Shown in pieces: positions 1-6,600 of a DNA stretch of 43,116 nt. The DNA lies in contig JABBAY010000220.1 in the NCBI GenBank assembly GCA_018607725.1, positions 1 through 43,116 on the forward strand. The letters run 5' to 3'. This DNA comes from K189A clade bacterium. GTDB taxonomy: Bacteria > Pseudomonadota > Gammaproteobacteria > Pseudomonadales > Azotimanducaceae. Position numbers and translations under genes: made by a program. The first letter of the stretch is position 1. Each line of letters opens with the position of its first letter. The notes below the pieces were generated by a model. The model was not told the origin of the DNA, made no database searches, and saw only the letters and a list, made by a program, of their open reading frames with translations.

Positions 1-16
1 GGGGACGCCGCCTCTC

Positions 17-79
17 GGTGTTTCGCAGGGCGAAACGCCTGCCGGCATTCGTGTTTTGCGCTGGTGGCGCAAAGCCACG
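17..79. repeat. Two adjacent hairpins downstream of the HD-domain gene
   Basis: Two inverted repeats lie side by side. The first pairs GGTGTTTCGC (17-26) with GCGAAACGCC (30-39) around a 3-nt loop, with one G-T pair. The second pairs CGTG and TTTGCGC (50-61) with GCGCAAA and CACG (67-79). No T-run follows on either strand, so a simple intrinsic terminator is not obvious. They may end the minus-strand HD gene transcript, or be REP-like elements at the window edge. Confidence 0.45.
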
Positions 80-96
80 AATTGGTTGGGGGATGC

Positions 97-1050
97 CTAG
101 TCGGCTTGCTTCCGGTTGCGCCGTCGTTCCTGGGTATTTTCCTGGGCTTTCGAAAGCGCTTGCGTGCCAAGGTCTTTGGGTTCAAGTCGAGGATCGCCTT
201 CGCTGCGGCGTTCTGGGCCATAGGCTGGGGCCTCGTGCTCTTCGGTGAAGACATTAGCGTAGAGATTAGCCACCCACGCCTGGCCTTCTTGCGTTCTGCG
301 CAGGTAACGCAGGCCTTCGTCGATAAACGGTGTCACTACGTTCCAAAAAAATCCGGGGTAGCCGGCGCGCAGATCAGCGGCGTTGGTGTAATTCATTGCT
401 GCCGCCTGACCTGTTTCTTCGAACTCGGCGAATAATGATGAAATTTTGCGGATGTACTGGGGGTCAGCCAGTTGACCGATCAGGTCCGCGGCGCGCAGCA
501 AGCCAGGAAAGTCGGCACTATCCTGGTGATCCTCTGCGGTGGGTACCGGGAAACGGGTGCGTTCAATATTTTGAGCGATGATCTCCGGATCGATGTTCGC
601 ATCACCTTTAAAGCGCTCTGTGATATAGAGTTTGCCTCGATCTACGTGGTAGGGGGTCAAGAACGCATCAGTCGAGCCGGCTGGCGGGGCGATGGTGTCG
701 TAGTTCGCATTGATCGTATATCGACCTGAGCGATCGGCGCGGCAGATACCGCGGACGTATCCAACGTCGTGATTCAATAAAGATATCACGAAGTGAACCC
801 AGTCACTGGCTGTGACATTGCCTTCGATCAAAATTTTACCGCGCAGAATTTCTGTGCCCACCATGGTCACCATGATCGTGTGATTCATATCGTGATAGGG
901 GGCGTCACTGTTCGCGATGATTTCCAAGGCATTGCGAGCATTTGACACGACCAGATGGATATTATTGTCATCGGTGCCATACATGTTGATGTATTTGCCG
1001 ACGAGTTCTTGTGCAAAGGCTTCTATCACTAGTGCGGAAGGGTTAAACAT
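97..1050 (-). CDS. HD-domain metal-dependent phosphohydrolase-like protein
   Basis: The 317-residue protein carries an HD/PDEase-like metal site. YHDMNH is at residues 52-57 (His53, Asp54, His57) and an HD pair is in LLNHDVGY (His94, Asp95). A later AADLIGQLAD segment near 187-196 fits the distal acidic ligand. Known HD proteins hydrolyse phosphate mono- or diesters, including cyclic nucleotides; the substrate here cannot be read from the sequence. The C-terminal ~45 residues are charged and rich in Arg, Glu and Gln, and look disordered. I see no signal peptide or membrane segment, so it is probably cytoplasmic. It is divergent from metR across a 212-bp gap holding a MetR box, so MetR control is possible but only inferred. 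Confidence 0.75.
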   Translation of the reverse strand: MFNPSALVIEAFAQELVGKYINMYGTDDNNIHLVVSNARNALEIIANSDAPYHDMNHTIMVTMVGTEILRGKILIEGNVTASDWVHFVISLLNHDVGYVRGICRADRSGRYTINANYDTIAPPAGSTDAFLTPYHVDRGKLYITERFKGDANIDPEIIAQNIERTRFPVPTAEDHQDSADFPGLLRAADLIGQLADPQYIRKISSLFAEFEETGQAAAMNYTNAADLRAGYPGFFWNVVTPFIDEGLRYLRRTQEGQAWVANLYANVFTEEHEAPAYGPERRSEGDPRLEPKDLGTQALSKAQENTQERRRNRKQAD

Positions 1051-1220
1051 GAAGAGTTCTCTTCTTGTGGTTCGTGAGCTTTACAGCAGACGTCATTGTG
1101 TCGAGTGAGTCTTTCGAGTCAAACTTGATTTTGACCGAATGGTATTGTTTTGCTGATCGCTGGTGATAGGGGCGAATATTTCTTATTATGAGAAGCGAGC
1201 CTGATAATAGCGTTCAGAGT

Positions 1221-1233
1221 TGAATAATTTTCA
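1221..1233. promoter_or_regulatory. Perfect MetR binding box in the metR / HD-gene intergenic region
   Basis: TGAATAATTTTCA matches the published MetR operator TGAA-N5-TTCA at every defined base. It ends 29 bp before the metR start, a position suited to autorepression, as described for metR in enterobacteria. The rest of the 1051-1262 gap is AT-rich and should hold both divergent promoters. I could not place their -35/-10 boxes with confidence. Confidence 0.65.
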
Positions 1234-1262
1234 TAAACAGGCCTTACTGGAAAGATAATTGA

Positions 1263-2183
1263 ATGATTGAATTACGGCATTTAAAAACTCTGGTCGCCTT
1301 GCGTGACACGGGCAGTCTTGTGGAGGCTGCTGATCGTCTGTTTCTGACTCAGTCCGCATTATCGCATCAGCTAAAAGACCTGGAAGAGCGCCTGAATTGC
1401 TCGTTGTTCGTTCGCAAAACCAAACCGCCGCAATTTACCAGTGCTGGGCGGCGCCTGTTGGTGCTCGCCGACGAGGCGATCCCTCAATTTAAAAATGCGG
1501 AGCGGGACCTGGCGCGGCTGGCAGGTGGCGAGGCCGGTCGGTTGCATATTTGTATAGAGTGTCATAGTTGCTTTCAATGGCTGATTCCCTGTATCGATCG
1601 CTATCGGGGCAACTGGCCTGAGGTTGAGTTGGATTTGACCGGTGGGTTCAATTTCGCACCACTACCGGCACTGGTTCGAGGCGATCTTGACTTGGTCATC
1701 ACCTCTGACCCCATCAGTCTGCCCGGCATTGAGTATGTGCCGCTGTTTCGTTATGAGGCATTGCTTGCGATAGACAAGCATCATGCTCTGGCAGATAAAG
1801 GGTTTGTCGAACCCGCCGACCTAGCCAACCAGGTCTTGATTACCTACCCTGTCGAGCGTGATCGGCTCGATGTGTTTACCGGTTTTTTGGACCCGGCAGA
1901 TGTTGATCCTCAGGAAGTGCGCACGGCAGAATTGACCCCGATGATGGTGCAGTTGGTCGCCAGTGGCCGTGGTGTTGCTTGTCTGCCTAACTGGGCGTTA
2001 ACAGAATACACGACGAATGGGACGATCTTGGCGAAAAAGATGGGCGAGACGGGTCTCTGGTCCACTCTTTATGCCGCGATTCGAGAGGACCAGCAGGAAG
2101 CGGCATTCATGGAAGATTTCCTGGCCACCGCGAGTGATACGTGCTTTACCCATTTGCAGGGTATTCGTCGGGTCAGCAAGTAG
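1263..2183 (+). CDS. metR: LysR-family transcriptional regulator MetR
   Basis: The 306-residue protein has the LysR layout. An N-terminal winged helix-turn-helix is at residues 1-60 (SLVEAADRLFLTQSALSHQ), followed by a linker helix and a periplasmic-binding-like effector domain. IECHSCFQWLIP near residues 98-109 is a segment I associate specifically with MetR, the homocysteine-responsive activator of methionine synthesis genes. The length matches the family. In enterobacteria metR is usually divergent from metE; here the divergent partner is an HD phosphohydrolase and no methionine gene lies in the window. The perfect MetR box upstream supports both the identity and autoregulation. The target genes are presumably elsewhere. 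Confidence 0.9.
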   Translation: MIELRHLKTLVALRDTGSLVEAADRLFLTQSALSHQLKDLEERLNCSLFVRKTKPPQFTSAGRRLLVLADEAIPQFKNAERDLARLAGGEAGRLHICIECHSCFQWLIPCIDRYRGNWPEVELDLTGGFNFAPLPALVRGDLDLVITSDPISLPGIEYVPLFRYEALLAIDKHHALADKGFVEPADLANQVLITYPVERDRLDVFTGFLDPADVDPQEVRTAELTPMMVQLVASGRGVACLPNWALTEYTTNGTILAKKMGETGLWSTLYAAIREDQQEAAFMEDFLATASDTCFTHLQGIRRVSK

Positions 2184-2253
2184 ATGGCGCAGTTTGATAT
2201 TCATGGTGCGCGAGCGGGCAGCTATCTTGAGTCATAAATCGTGAGTCGGAAAT

Positions 2254-2285
2254 GAAAAAGCCCTGGGAGAGATTCCCCCAGGGCT
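2254..2285 (-). terminator. Strong factor-independent terminator, minus strand
   Basis: AGCCCTGGG (2259-2267) pairs perfectly with CCCAGGGCT (2277-2285). On the minus strand the stem is followed by five T residues (complement of 2255-2259), a textbook intrinsic terminator. It closes the transcript running leftward from the PNPOx-like gene or from a promoter inside 2290-2515. On the plus strand the stem could also stop metR readthrough, but there it lacks a T-run. Confidence 0.8.
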
Positions 2286-2370
2286 TCGTCAACGTATGGA
2301 GAGCTAAACTCCGAGTTAAGTTATTGACTAAAATAACCCGAAGGCTCCCCGCATAGACTGACTGTCGATG

Positions 2371-2383
2371 GGATCACCTCCTT
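2371..2383 (-). promoter_or_regulatory. Extended Shine-Dalgarno-like sequence fully complementary to the 16S rRNA tail
   Basis: The minus strand reads AAGGAGGTGATCC, complementary over 13 consecutive bases to the known 16S rRNA 3' end GGATCACCTCCTT. Ordinary ribosome binding sites pair over 4-8 bases. It begins immediately after the stop codon of the 23-codon ORF. Seven nucleotides beyond GGAGG the codon is ATC; the nearest ATG is 22 nt away. If the ATC were used, a 13-codon ORF would run to 2328. The match is direct observation; the function is unknown. Confidence 0.6.
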
Positions 2384-2455
2384 TTACGTTTCAGGGTACC
2401 TATCGGCGTATTGGACGGTCCCCCTGGTTAGAGCGACCAATACGGTGGTAGGCAT
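2384..2455 (-). CDS. Possible 23-codon small ORF (MPTTVLVALT...) before the extended SD
   Basis: On the minus strand an ATG at 2455 opens 23 codons, starting MPTTVLVALTRGTV and ending in TAA at 2384-2386. The stop abuts the 13-nt anti-16S-tail sequence. No strong ribosome binding site precedes its own ATG. The coding stretch also overlaps a good hairpin, so it may be incidental to an RNA element. It is recorded because the order small ORF, extended SD, second mini-ORF, terminator resembles a leader-peptide arrangement. Translation is unproven. Confidence 0.25.
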   Translation of the reverse strand: MPTTVLVALTRGTVQYADRYPET

Positions 2456-2515
2456 AAAGCCTAATTCCCGACCAAGGAAAACATAACCCAGCAGCATCCT
2501 GCTGTAAAGCCTTGA

Positions 2516-3103
2516 TCAGGGCACTAAATATTTTACCGTCCAACGCCCGTCTTGCAGTGAGAAGACACGTCGATCGTGGATTCGGTCCTCCCGGTTTAAA
2601 TCGAGCATCTCAACACGGTTGGCGATGAGTTCAATACCACCGACGTCGGCGGGCGCCTGCATATCATCAACCTTGTAGGATTGCTTGAGTCGTTGGATTT
2701 CGTTGGCGAGCTGTTCTCTAGATTCAATTTCACTGCTCTGCGGTGCCATTTCCTGATAGAGATAGTCCAGGTACTTGCTGCCCTGGGGCCGGCGTTGCCA
2801 GGTTTGTTTAACGATTTCCGGGTCGAGGGGCTGCATCGTGCCCTGGATTCGATACTGGCGTTGCATGCTGGCATACCAGAGCAGCAACTCGTAATTGGCA
2901 CCTTGCTGGAACAGTTGCCATTTGGGACTTGTGCGATTCAGGAACAACACCACGTGGCGGTCGGTGATCTCACGCAGCACCAGGGTGCGAACGGATGCCT
3001 GTCCATCCTTATCCGCCAGCGCCAGGAAACAGGTGTCGGCGTTACTATCGCCTTGTTTACGAGCCTCTGCGCGGTCGTTCATGATATTCGTTAGTGGATT
3101 CAC
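2516..3103 (-). CDS. Pyridoxamine 5'-phosphate oxidase (PdxH)-like flavoprotein
   Basis: The protein follows the PNPOx plan: an N-terminal strand with DGQASVRTLVLREI, then SPKWQL, RQYRIQGTMQPL, RRPQGSKYLDYLYQE, a PNPOx C-terminal dimerisation segment with RIHDRRVFS, and W-x5-P at the end. RxHDR is the family hallmark, here IHDRR. PdxH oxidises pyridoxamine or pyridoxine phosphate to pyridoxal phosphate with FMN. Many bases are changed from classical PdxH, so another flavin-linked role is possible. I chose the GTG at 3103 (VNPLTNIM, about 195 residues) because AGAGG lies 7 nt upstream; the longer reading from 3217 adds an uncharacteristic basic tail. The VOC gene lies upstream on the same strand. 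Confidence 0.7.
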   Translation of the reverse strand: MNPLTNIMNDRAEARKQGDSNADTCFLALADKDGQASVRTLVLREITDRHVVLFLNRTSPKWQLFQQGANYELLLWYASMQRQYRIQGTMQPLDPEIVKQTWQRRPQGSKYLDYLYQEMAPQSSEIESREQLANEIQRLKQSYKVDDMQAPADVGGIELIANRVEMLDLNREDRIHDRRVFSLQDGRWTVKYLVP

Positions 3104-3218
3104 GGTTGGCCTCTGGTTGATGATATTGCAGTGTTTTGATCGAGCAGGTCGTGTCAAATTTTTAGTTCGGCGTCCGGCGCCCGATGTGGGGTGCTGTGCG
3201 CGCGGCTCAAGTTTCATC

Positions 3219-3911
3219 TTATGGGGTCTGGTTCGGCTCCAGTGTCCCCGTCAGAGAGGCGCGCTGGGACACCTCAATCCAGTTTTGATCAGGATCCATA
3301 ATAAAGGAAATTCTGGCGGTAGTGCCCAAGGTCGTCGGCGGTCGAGCCTCCACGCCGCCACGAGCTAGGAAGTCCGTGTGTTCTTGATCGACGTTCCAGA
3401 CCTGAACCGTGATATAGCGGTAGCCTAAGCCTTGCATGCCTGTGGCGGGGACATGCTGCGGATTCTCGACCAGAAAGAGCAGTGTGGTACCCCATCGAAA
3501 ACAATCATCGCTGATTTGCTCGATTTGCAGTACATCCCGGTAAAACGTCGAGAACCGTAAGATTGAGGTGACTTCCAGGCGGATACCGATATGTGTGATG
3601 CCTTGATAGCCTGCAGGCACCAAAATTACTTGATTGCCATCCGGATCTTGGAGCTGAGTCGGCTCACTCATGCCCTCGCGAGCGATTAGCAACGTCTGAT
3701 AACCAGAGGGCAGTGCGTCAGTTATTGGATTGCGACTGTGATTGAGTTTGAAAATAGAGCCGTTCAGGCTGTGACGATGCTGTTGGCTGCCGCCGCCGAG
3801 TTTCAACAGCTCCTCAAAGGGCAGGCCAACCTGATGCTGCCAGAAATCTAGCTGGTCCTCTCTGTTATTGGTATAGATGCCGATATCAATACAGGGTTTG
3901 GCTAGGTTCAT
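3219..3911 (-). CDS. VOC (glyoxalase/bleomycin-resistance/dioxygenase) superfamily protein
   Basis: The 230-residue protein has two betaalphabetabetabeta modules typical of vicinal-oxygen-chelate proteins. The first is about residues 5-100 (IDIGIYTNNREDQLDFWQHQVGLPFEE to LQDPDGNQVILV). The second is about 105-218 (ITHIGIRLEVTSILRFSTFYRDVL to IMDPDQNWIEVSQ). The DPDGN and DPDQNWIE motifs are the usual C-terminal strands carrying a metal-binding Glu. Members include lactoylglutathione lyases, extradiol dioxygenases and epimerases; the substrate cannot be assigned. The gene is upstream of the PNPOx-like gene on the same strand and may be co-transcribed with it. Confidence 0.75.
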   Translation of the reverse strand: MNLAKPCIDIGIYTNNREDQLDFWQHQVGLPFEELLKLGGGSQQHRHSLNGSIFKLNHSRNPITDALPSGYQTLLIAREGMSEPTQLQDPDGNQVILVPAGYQGITHIGIRLEVTSILRFSTFYRDVLQIEQISDDCFRWGTTLLFLVENPQHVPATGMQGLGYRYITVQVWNVDQEHTDFLARGGVEARPPTTLGTTARISFIMDPDQNWIEVSQRASLTGTLEPNQTP

Positions 3912-3964
3912 GGGCGTCCTTTGGTATCAATTTTTGTTGTTGGTCTTTGGGTCGTCAAAGGCCG

Positions 3965-4276
3965 TCAGGTTGTCCTGGGTAGCGTCAGGCTGGTCAGTTC
4001 GACATTGCTCGCAAGCAGTCGGGCAGTAATGGTTTCAGGCTGGTACGCGATAACAGCTTCTATGTATTCGTGCCACTCATAATCAGTTTGGACCGTACTG
4101 CTGAGCCTCAGCGTAATCGGATCCTGTGGACTACTGGCGCTATCTCTGAGCAGGCCATTGATGCGCAGCTCCGCACTGGGCTGGCTGTTAGACTTCGATT
4201 CGGCAGCGGCGGTCATGGTTGAGAATGTTAGGGTCAGCTGAGCGCCCTGATAGTCTATCTGTATCTGTTCCTGCAT
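3965..4276 (-). CDS. Hypothetical protein, 103 residues
   Basis: I do not recognise a family. The product begins MQEQIQIDYQGAQLTLTFS and alternates hydrophobic and polar residues, suggesting a mostly beta small domain. It has no signal peptide, no membrane segment and no cysteine. It lies 53 bp upstream of the VOC gene on the same strand, so these and the PNPOx-like gene may form one transcription unit. The bacterial-looking composition and the good ATG support a real gene, but nothing points to a function. Confidence 0.5.
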   Translation of the reverse strand: MQEQIQIDYQGAQLTLTFSTMTAAAESKSNSQPSAELRINGLLRDSASSPQDPITLRLSSTVQTDYEWHEYIEAVIAYQPETITARLLASNVELTSLTLPRTT

Positions 4277-4302
4277 GGTGTTGGCACGTCTTGATGGATG
4301 TT

Positions 4303-4316
4303 CATCCCGCGGGATG
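4303..4316. promoter_or_regulatory. 14-bp perfect palindrome CATCCCGCGGGATG
   Basis: CATCCCG is followed directly by its reverse complement CGGGATG, 26 bp upstream of the minus-strand 103-residue ORF start. A perfect palindrome without a loop suits a dimeric repressor operator better than an RNA hairpin. It lies in the divergent gap (4277-4483) between that gene and the plus-strand 56-residue gene. No regulator was identified. Confidence 0.3.
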
Positions 4317-4483
4317 GTGACCTAGGTGCCCCTTCGTCGAGGCATTTGGATATCATAGCGTATTCGACGCGGGCTATGTCAGGGGGTTGATGCTGCCGGT
4401 TAATCCGGTGATTCTCAGGGCTTATGGCTATAAACCTGTAGGCCTTTACAGTATGATTGCCGCGCAAGTTTATGGAGCAGGTT

Positions 4484-4654
4484 ATGAGTCAAAAAGACGA
4501 TATGAAAGCCAATGCAGTAGAGCTACAGAAGGGTTTGAAGAAACTCGGTAATCAGCGGGTTGTGGCCTTGTCTGTGCACAAGTCGAAGGAATTGATTGCG
4601 GAACTGGAGGTCAAAGTCGCCAAACTCGTAGAGCAGATCGACGCTTTGAGCTAG
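4484..4654 (+). CDS. Small charged helical protein, 56 residues
   Basis: The ATG at 4484 has GGAG six bases upstream, a better start than the in-frame codon at 4457. The product (starting MSQKDDMKANAVEL) is rich in Lys, Glu, Val and Leu. Its second half, from SKELIAELEVKV to QIDALS, shows a heptad-like pattern typical of a short coiled coil. No signal peptide or cysteine is present. The convincing ribosome site and ordered amphipathic composition argue for a real small protein. I do not recognise the family; a small dimeric adaptor or nucleoid-associated protein would fit, but this is inference. Confidence 0.55.
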   Translation: MSQKDDMKANAVELQKGLKKLGNQRVVALSVHKSKELIAELEVKVAKLVEQIDALS

Positions 4655-4791
4655 CGCTTCAATTAGCGCGCTTGAATAAATCAGCTTTGACAACGCTTAG
4701 CGGCTGCGTTTAATGATTGATAGGATCAGGAAGTGGTGCCTGAGACATAAGTCTTGGCGTTTGTGCTGGAACACAGTGGAGATACTGAACG

Positions 4792-5616
4792 ATGCTGGAA
4801 CTGACACCTGTTGCCGGAGCGTTAGGCGCCGAGGTTAAGGGAATTGATTTGTGCGGACCGCTGGATCAAAGCCACCATAACGCGTTGAATGAGGCCTTGC
4901 AGACCTATGAGGTATTGTTTTTTCGCGATCAGGCCATGTCACCGGCCCAGCATGTGGCGTTGGCTAACTTGTTTGGCTCCCCTCAGCTCCATCAAGCCTA
5001 CCCGCACGTAGATGGCTATCCACAGCTGACGATCCTCGAGAACGACGAGGCCAATCCGTCAAAGATTGAGAAGTGGCACACGGATATGACGTTCCGCGCC
5101 AAGCCGCCATTGGGTTCAATTTTACATGGTGTTGTCATTCCGGCAAAAGGCGGCGATACCTTATTCGCCAGCATGTCAGCAGCCTATGAGGGATTGTCAG
5201 ACAAGCTACAGCATTTTCTTGGTGGTTTGACAGCGATTCATGATTTTAGCTACGGCTTCAAAGAGAGTCTCGAAGAGCCCGGCGGCCGAGAACGGCTGGC
5301 CGGAATGGTCCTGGATAATCCTCCCCAAGAACATCCCGTTATCCGCACGCATCCGCTATCGGGAAAGAAGGGACTGTTTGTAAACGGCTTGTTCACTTCG
5401 GCCATCAAGGATATGAAGCCGCGAGAAAGTCGTGCGCTCCTTGATTTTCTGATCACCCATATGGAAAGCCCTGAATACAGCTGCCGTATGGACTGGCGAG
5501 TCAATTCTGTGGCATTTTGGGATAATCGAATCACGCAACATCGGCCCATCAACGATTACTGGCCGCAGCATCGTAAGATGCAGCGCATCACGATTGATGG
5601 TGACCGACCGTTCTAA
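4792..5616 (+). CDS. TauD/TfdA-family Fe(II)/2-oxoglutarate dioxygenase
   Basis: The 274-residue enzyme matches the TauD family in length and motif order. The iron facial triad is His96 and Asp98 in KWHTDMTF and the distal His250 in FWDNRITQH. The 2-oxoglutarate-binding Arg lies in HRKMQRITIDGD near the C-terminus. Family members hydroxylate taurine, alkyl sulfates, 2,4-D or carnitine-type substrates, releasing sulfite, sulfate or phenol by decomposition. After the distal His the usual HxA is HRP here, which may reflect a different substrate pocket. No sulfonate transporter is adjacent, so substrate is unknown. The gene converges on the alpha/beta hydrolase at 5627 with a 10-bp gap. Confidence 0.85.
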   Translation: MLELTPVAGALGAEVKGIDLCGPLDQSHHNALNEALQTYEVLFFRDQAMSPAQHVALANLFGSPQLHQAYPHVDGYPQLTILENDEANPSKIEKWHTDMTFRAKPPLGSILHGVVIPAKGGDTLFASMSAAYEGLSDKLQHFLGGLTAIHDFSYGFKESLEEPGGRERLAGMVLDNPPQEHPVIRTHPLSGKKGLFVNGLFTSAIKDMKPRESRALLDFLITHMESPEYSCRMDWRVNSVAFWDNRITQHRPINDYWPQHRKMQRITIDGDRPF

Positions 5617-5626
5617 GTTGGTCTTG

Positions 5627-6499
5627 TCAGCGTTGGCGCATGTGCTTCAGCAGGTCTTGTAGGTCCCGAATAAATGCCAGAGGCTGATCCAGAAAAACAT
5701 GGTGATGCGCCTTCGGGACCCCTTTGATGCAGTTCGCCGGTAGCAAAGATTCGAGCAGTAGCCGCGTCTCAGCCGGGTAAAATCGACTCAACTCGCCATA
5801 GATAATCCCTACAGGACAAGTGATGGCCGCCAACATGGTCGTCGCGTCAGGCAGTGGTGGTTGCTGATCTGTCACCATCTTGGCAAATAGCGCCTGATCA
5901 AGTTTGAAACTGTAACCTGACTCGCTGGCACGCAATGAGTGTCGAGCGATATGCGCAAGAATATAGTCGTTGGCGCAGGGTTGTGGTGGCCGCAGGCGAA
6001 ATCGGCGCATGCCTTGCGCCAGTGAGGGATAGTAACGGGTTTGTGACTTGGGTGCAGGCGGTGCCTCTCGCGTTCCTCGGTGCGGGGTGATGGAAGAATC
6101 AACCAGAACCACGCCGCCCAGGACATTGCCCTGTTCAAAACCGGCAATTCGAGTCATGGTGCCACCAAAGCTGTGGCCCACTACGATAGTTCCCTCGCCA
6201 AGCGCCTGAGCGACCTTGATAATCTCAAGGGCAAAGGTGCGGGCGGAGTAGTGTTGGCGATGGTCGCTGTCGCCGGCACCACTCATATCCATGGCGGCTA
6301 CGCGATAGTCGTTGGCAAACGCCGGCGCAATAAAATCCCACCAATGACTGTGCGCACCGTACCCATGGACGAACAGCAGGCCCGGAAGTGAAGCATGGAT
6401 ATTCCATGCCCGATAAGCGATACGCGCGCCGTTGACCAAGACCTGATGTTCAGTCGTCGGGGCAGAGATATTCTCCATGAACCAGTTAGGTGCTTCCAT
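5627..6499 (-). CDS. Alpha/beta-hydrolase fold protein
   Basis: The protein shows the oxyanion segment LLFVHGYGAHSHWW, the nucleophile elbow VVGHSFGG (Ser), an acidic residue in GIIYGELSRF and a C-terminal KAHHHVFLDQP with the catalytic His. That is the plan of esterases, haloalkane dehalogenases and C-C hydrolases of the alpha/beta fold. With Ser as nucleophile it is not a haloalkane dehalogenase. I chose the ATG at 6499 (MEAPNWFMENIS, about 290 residues) rather than 6571. A perfect TATAAT lies 7 nt upstream of it on the minus strand, which would place the start of transcription at or next to the ATG. The gene is divergent from the TRAP transporter. Confidence 0.8.
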   Translation of the reverse strand: MEAPNWFMENISAPTTEHQVLVNGARIAYRAWNIHASLPGLLFVHGYGAHSHWWDFIAPAFANDYRVAAMDMSGAGDSDHRQHYSARTFALEIIKVAQALGEGTIVVGHSFGGTMTRIAGFEQGNVLGGVVLVDSSITPHRGTREAPPAPKSQTRYYPSLAQGMRRFRLRPPQPCANDYILAHIARHSLRASESGYSFKLDQALFAKMVTDQQPPLPDATTMLAAITCPVGIIYGELSRFYPAETRLLLESLLPANCIKGVPKAHHHVFLDQPLAFIRDLQDLLKHMRQR

Positions 6500-6506
6500 G
6501 GGGCGG

Positions 6507-6512
6507 ATTATA
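6507..6512 (-). promoter_or_regulatory. Consensus -10 box (TATAAT) suggesting a leaderless alpha/beta-hydrolase mRNA
   Basis: The minus strand reads TATAAT, ending 7 nt before the ATG at 6499, so transcription would begin at about the first base of the start codon. No Shine-Dalgarno sequence lies between. The -35 region is weak. If the longer reading frame from 6571 were used, this box would be inside the gene and meaningless. Confidence 0.4.
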
Positions 6513-6600
6513 GCTGAATTTGACCGAAGGTTACTTTCTCGAGCGAGGCTGGCATATACTGCGATGAACAAGTGACTCAGACAACAAGCGACTGACGCCC

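Larger units (their letters stand above)
2259..2515 (-). ncRNA. Candidate small RNA or mini-ORF transcript downstream of the PNPOx-like gene
   Basis: This belongs to a 332-bp stretch (2184-2515) without a recognised gene. Read on the minus strand it contains, in order: a CAGCAG/CTGCTG hairpin (2489-2504); a 23-codon ORF (2455 down to 2384); a CGTATTGG/CCAATACG hairpin inside that ORF (2407-2444); a 13-nt perfect complement of the 16S rRNA 3' end (2371-2383); small hairpins such as GTTATT/AATAAC; and a strong terminator (2254-2285). The density of structured signals and the clean terminator suggest a functional 3'-UTR-derived or independent small RNA. I do not recognise it as a known RNA family. 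An attenuator or small-protein operon is an alternative. Confidence 0.45.

Noticed and set aside
2371-2383. Fragment of a 16S rRNA gene
   Set aside because: Only 13 bases match the 16S tail, with no further similarity on either side. It is better explained as an extended Shine-Dalgarno-like element on the minus strand.
5627-6499. Haloalkane dehalogenase for the alpha/beta hydrolase, given the dehalogenase theme
   Set aside because: The nucleophile elbow is GHSFGG with Ser; haloalkane dehalogenases need Asp there.
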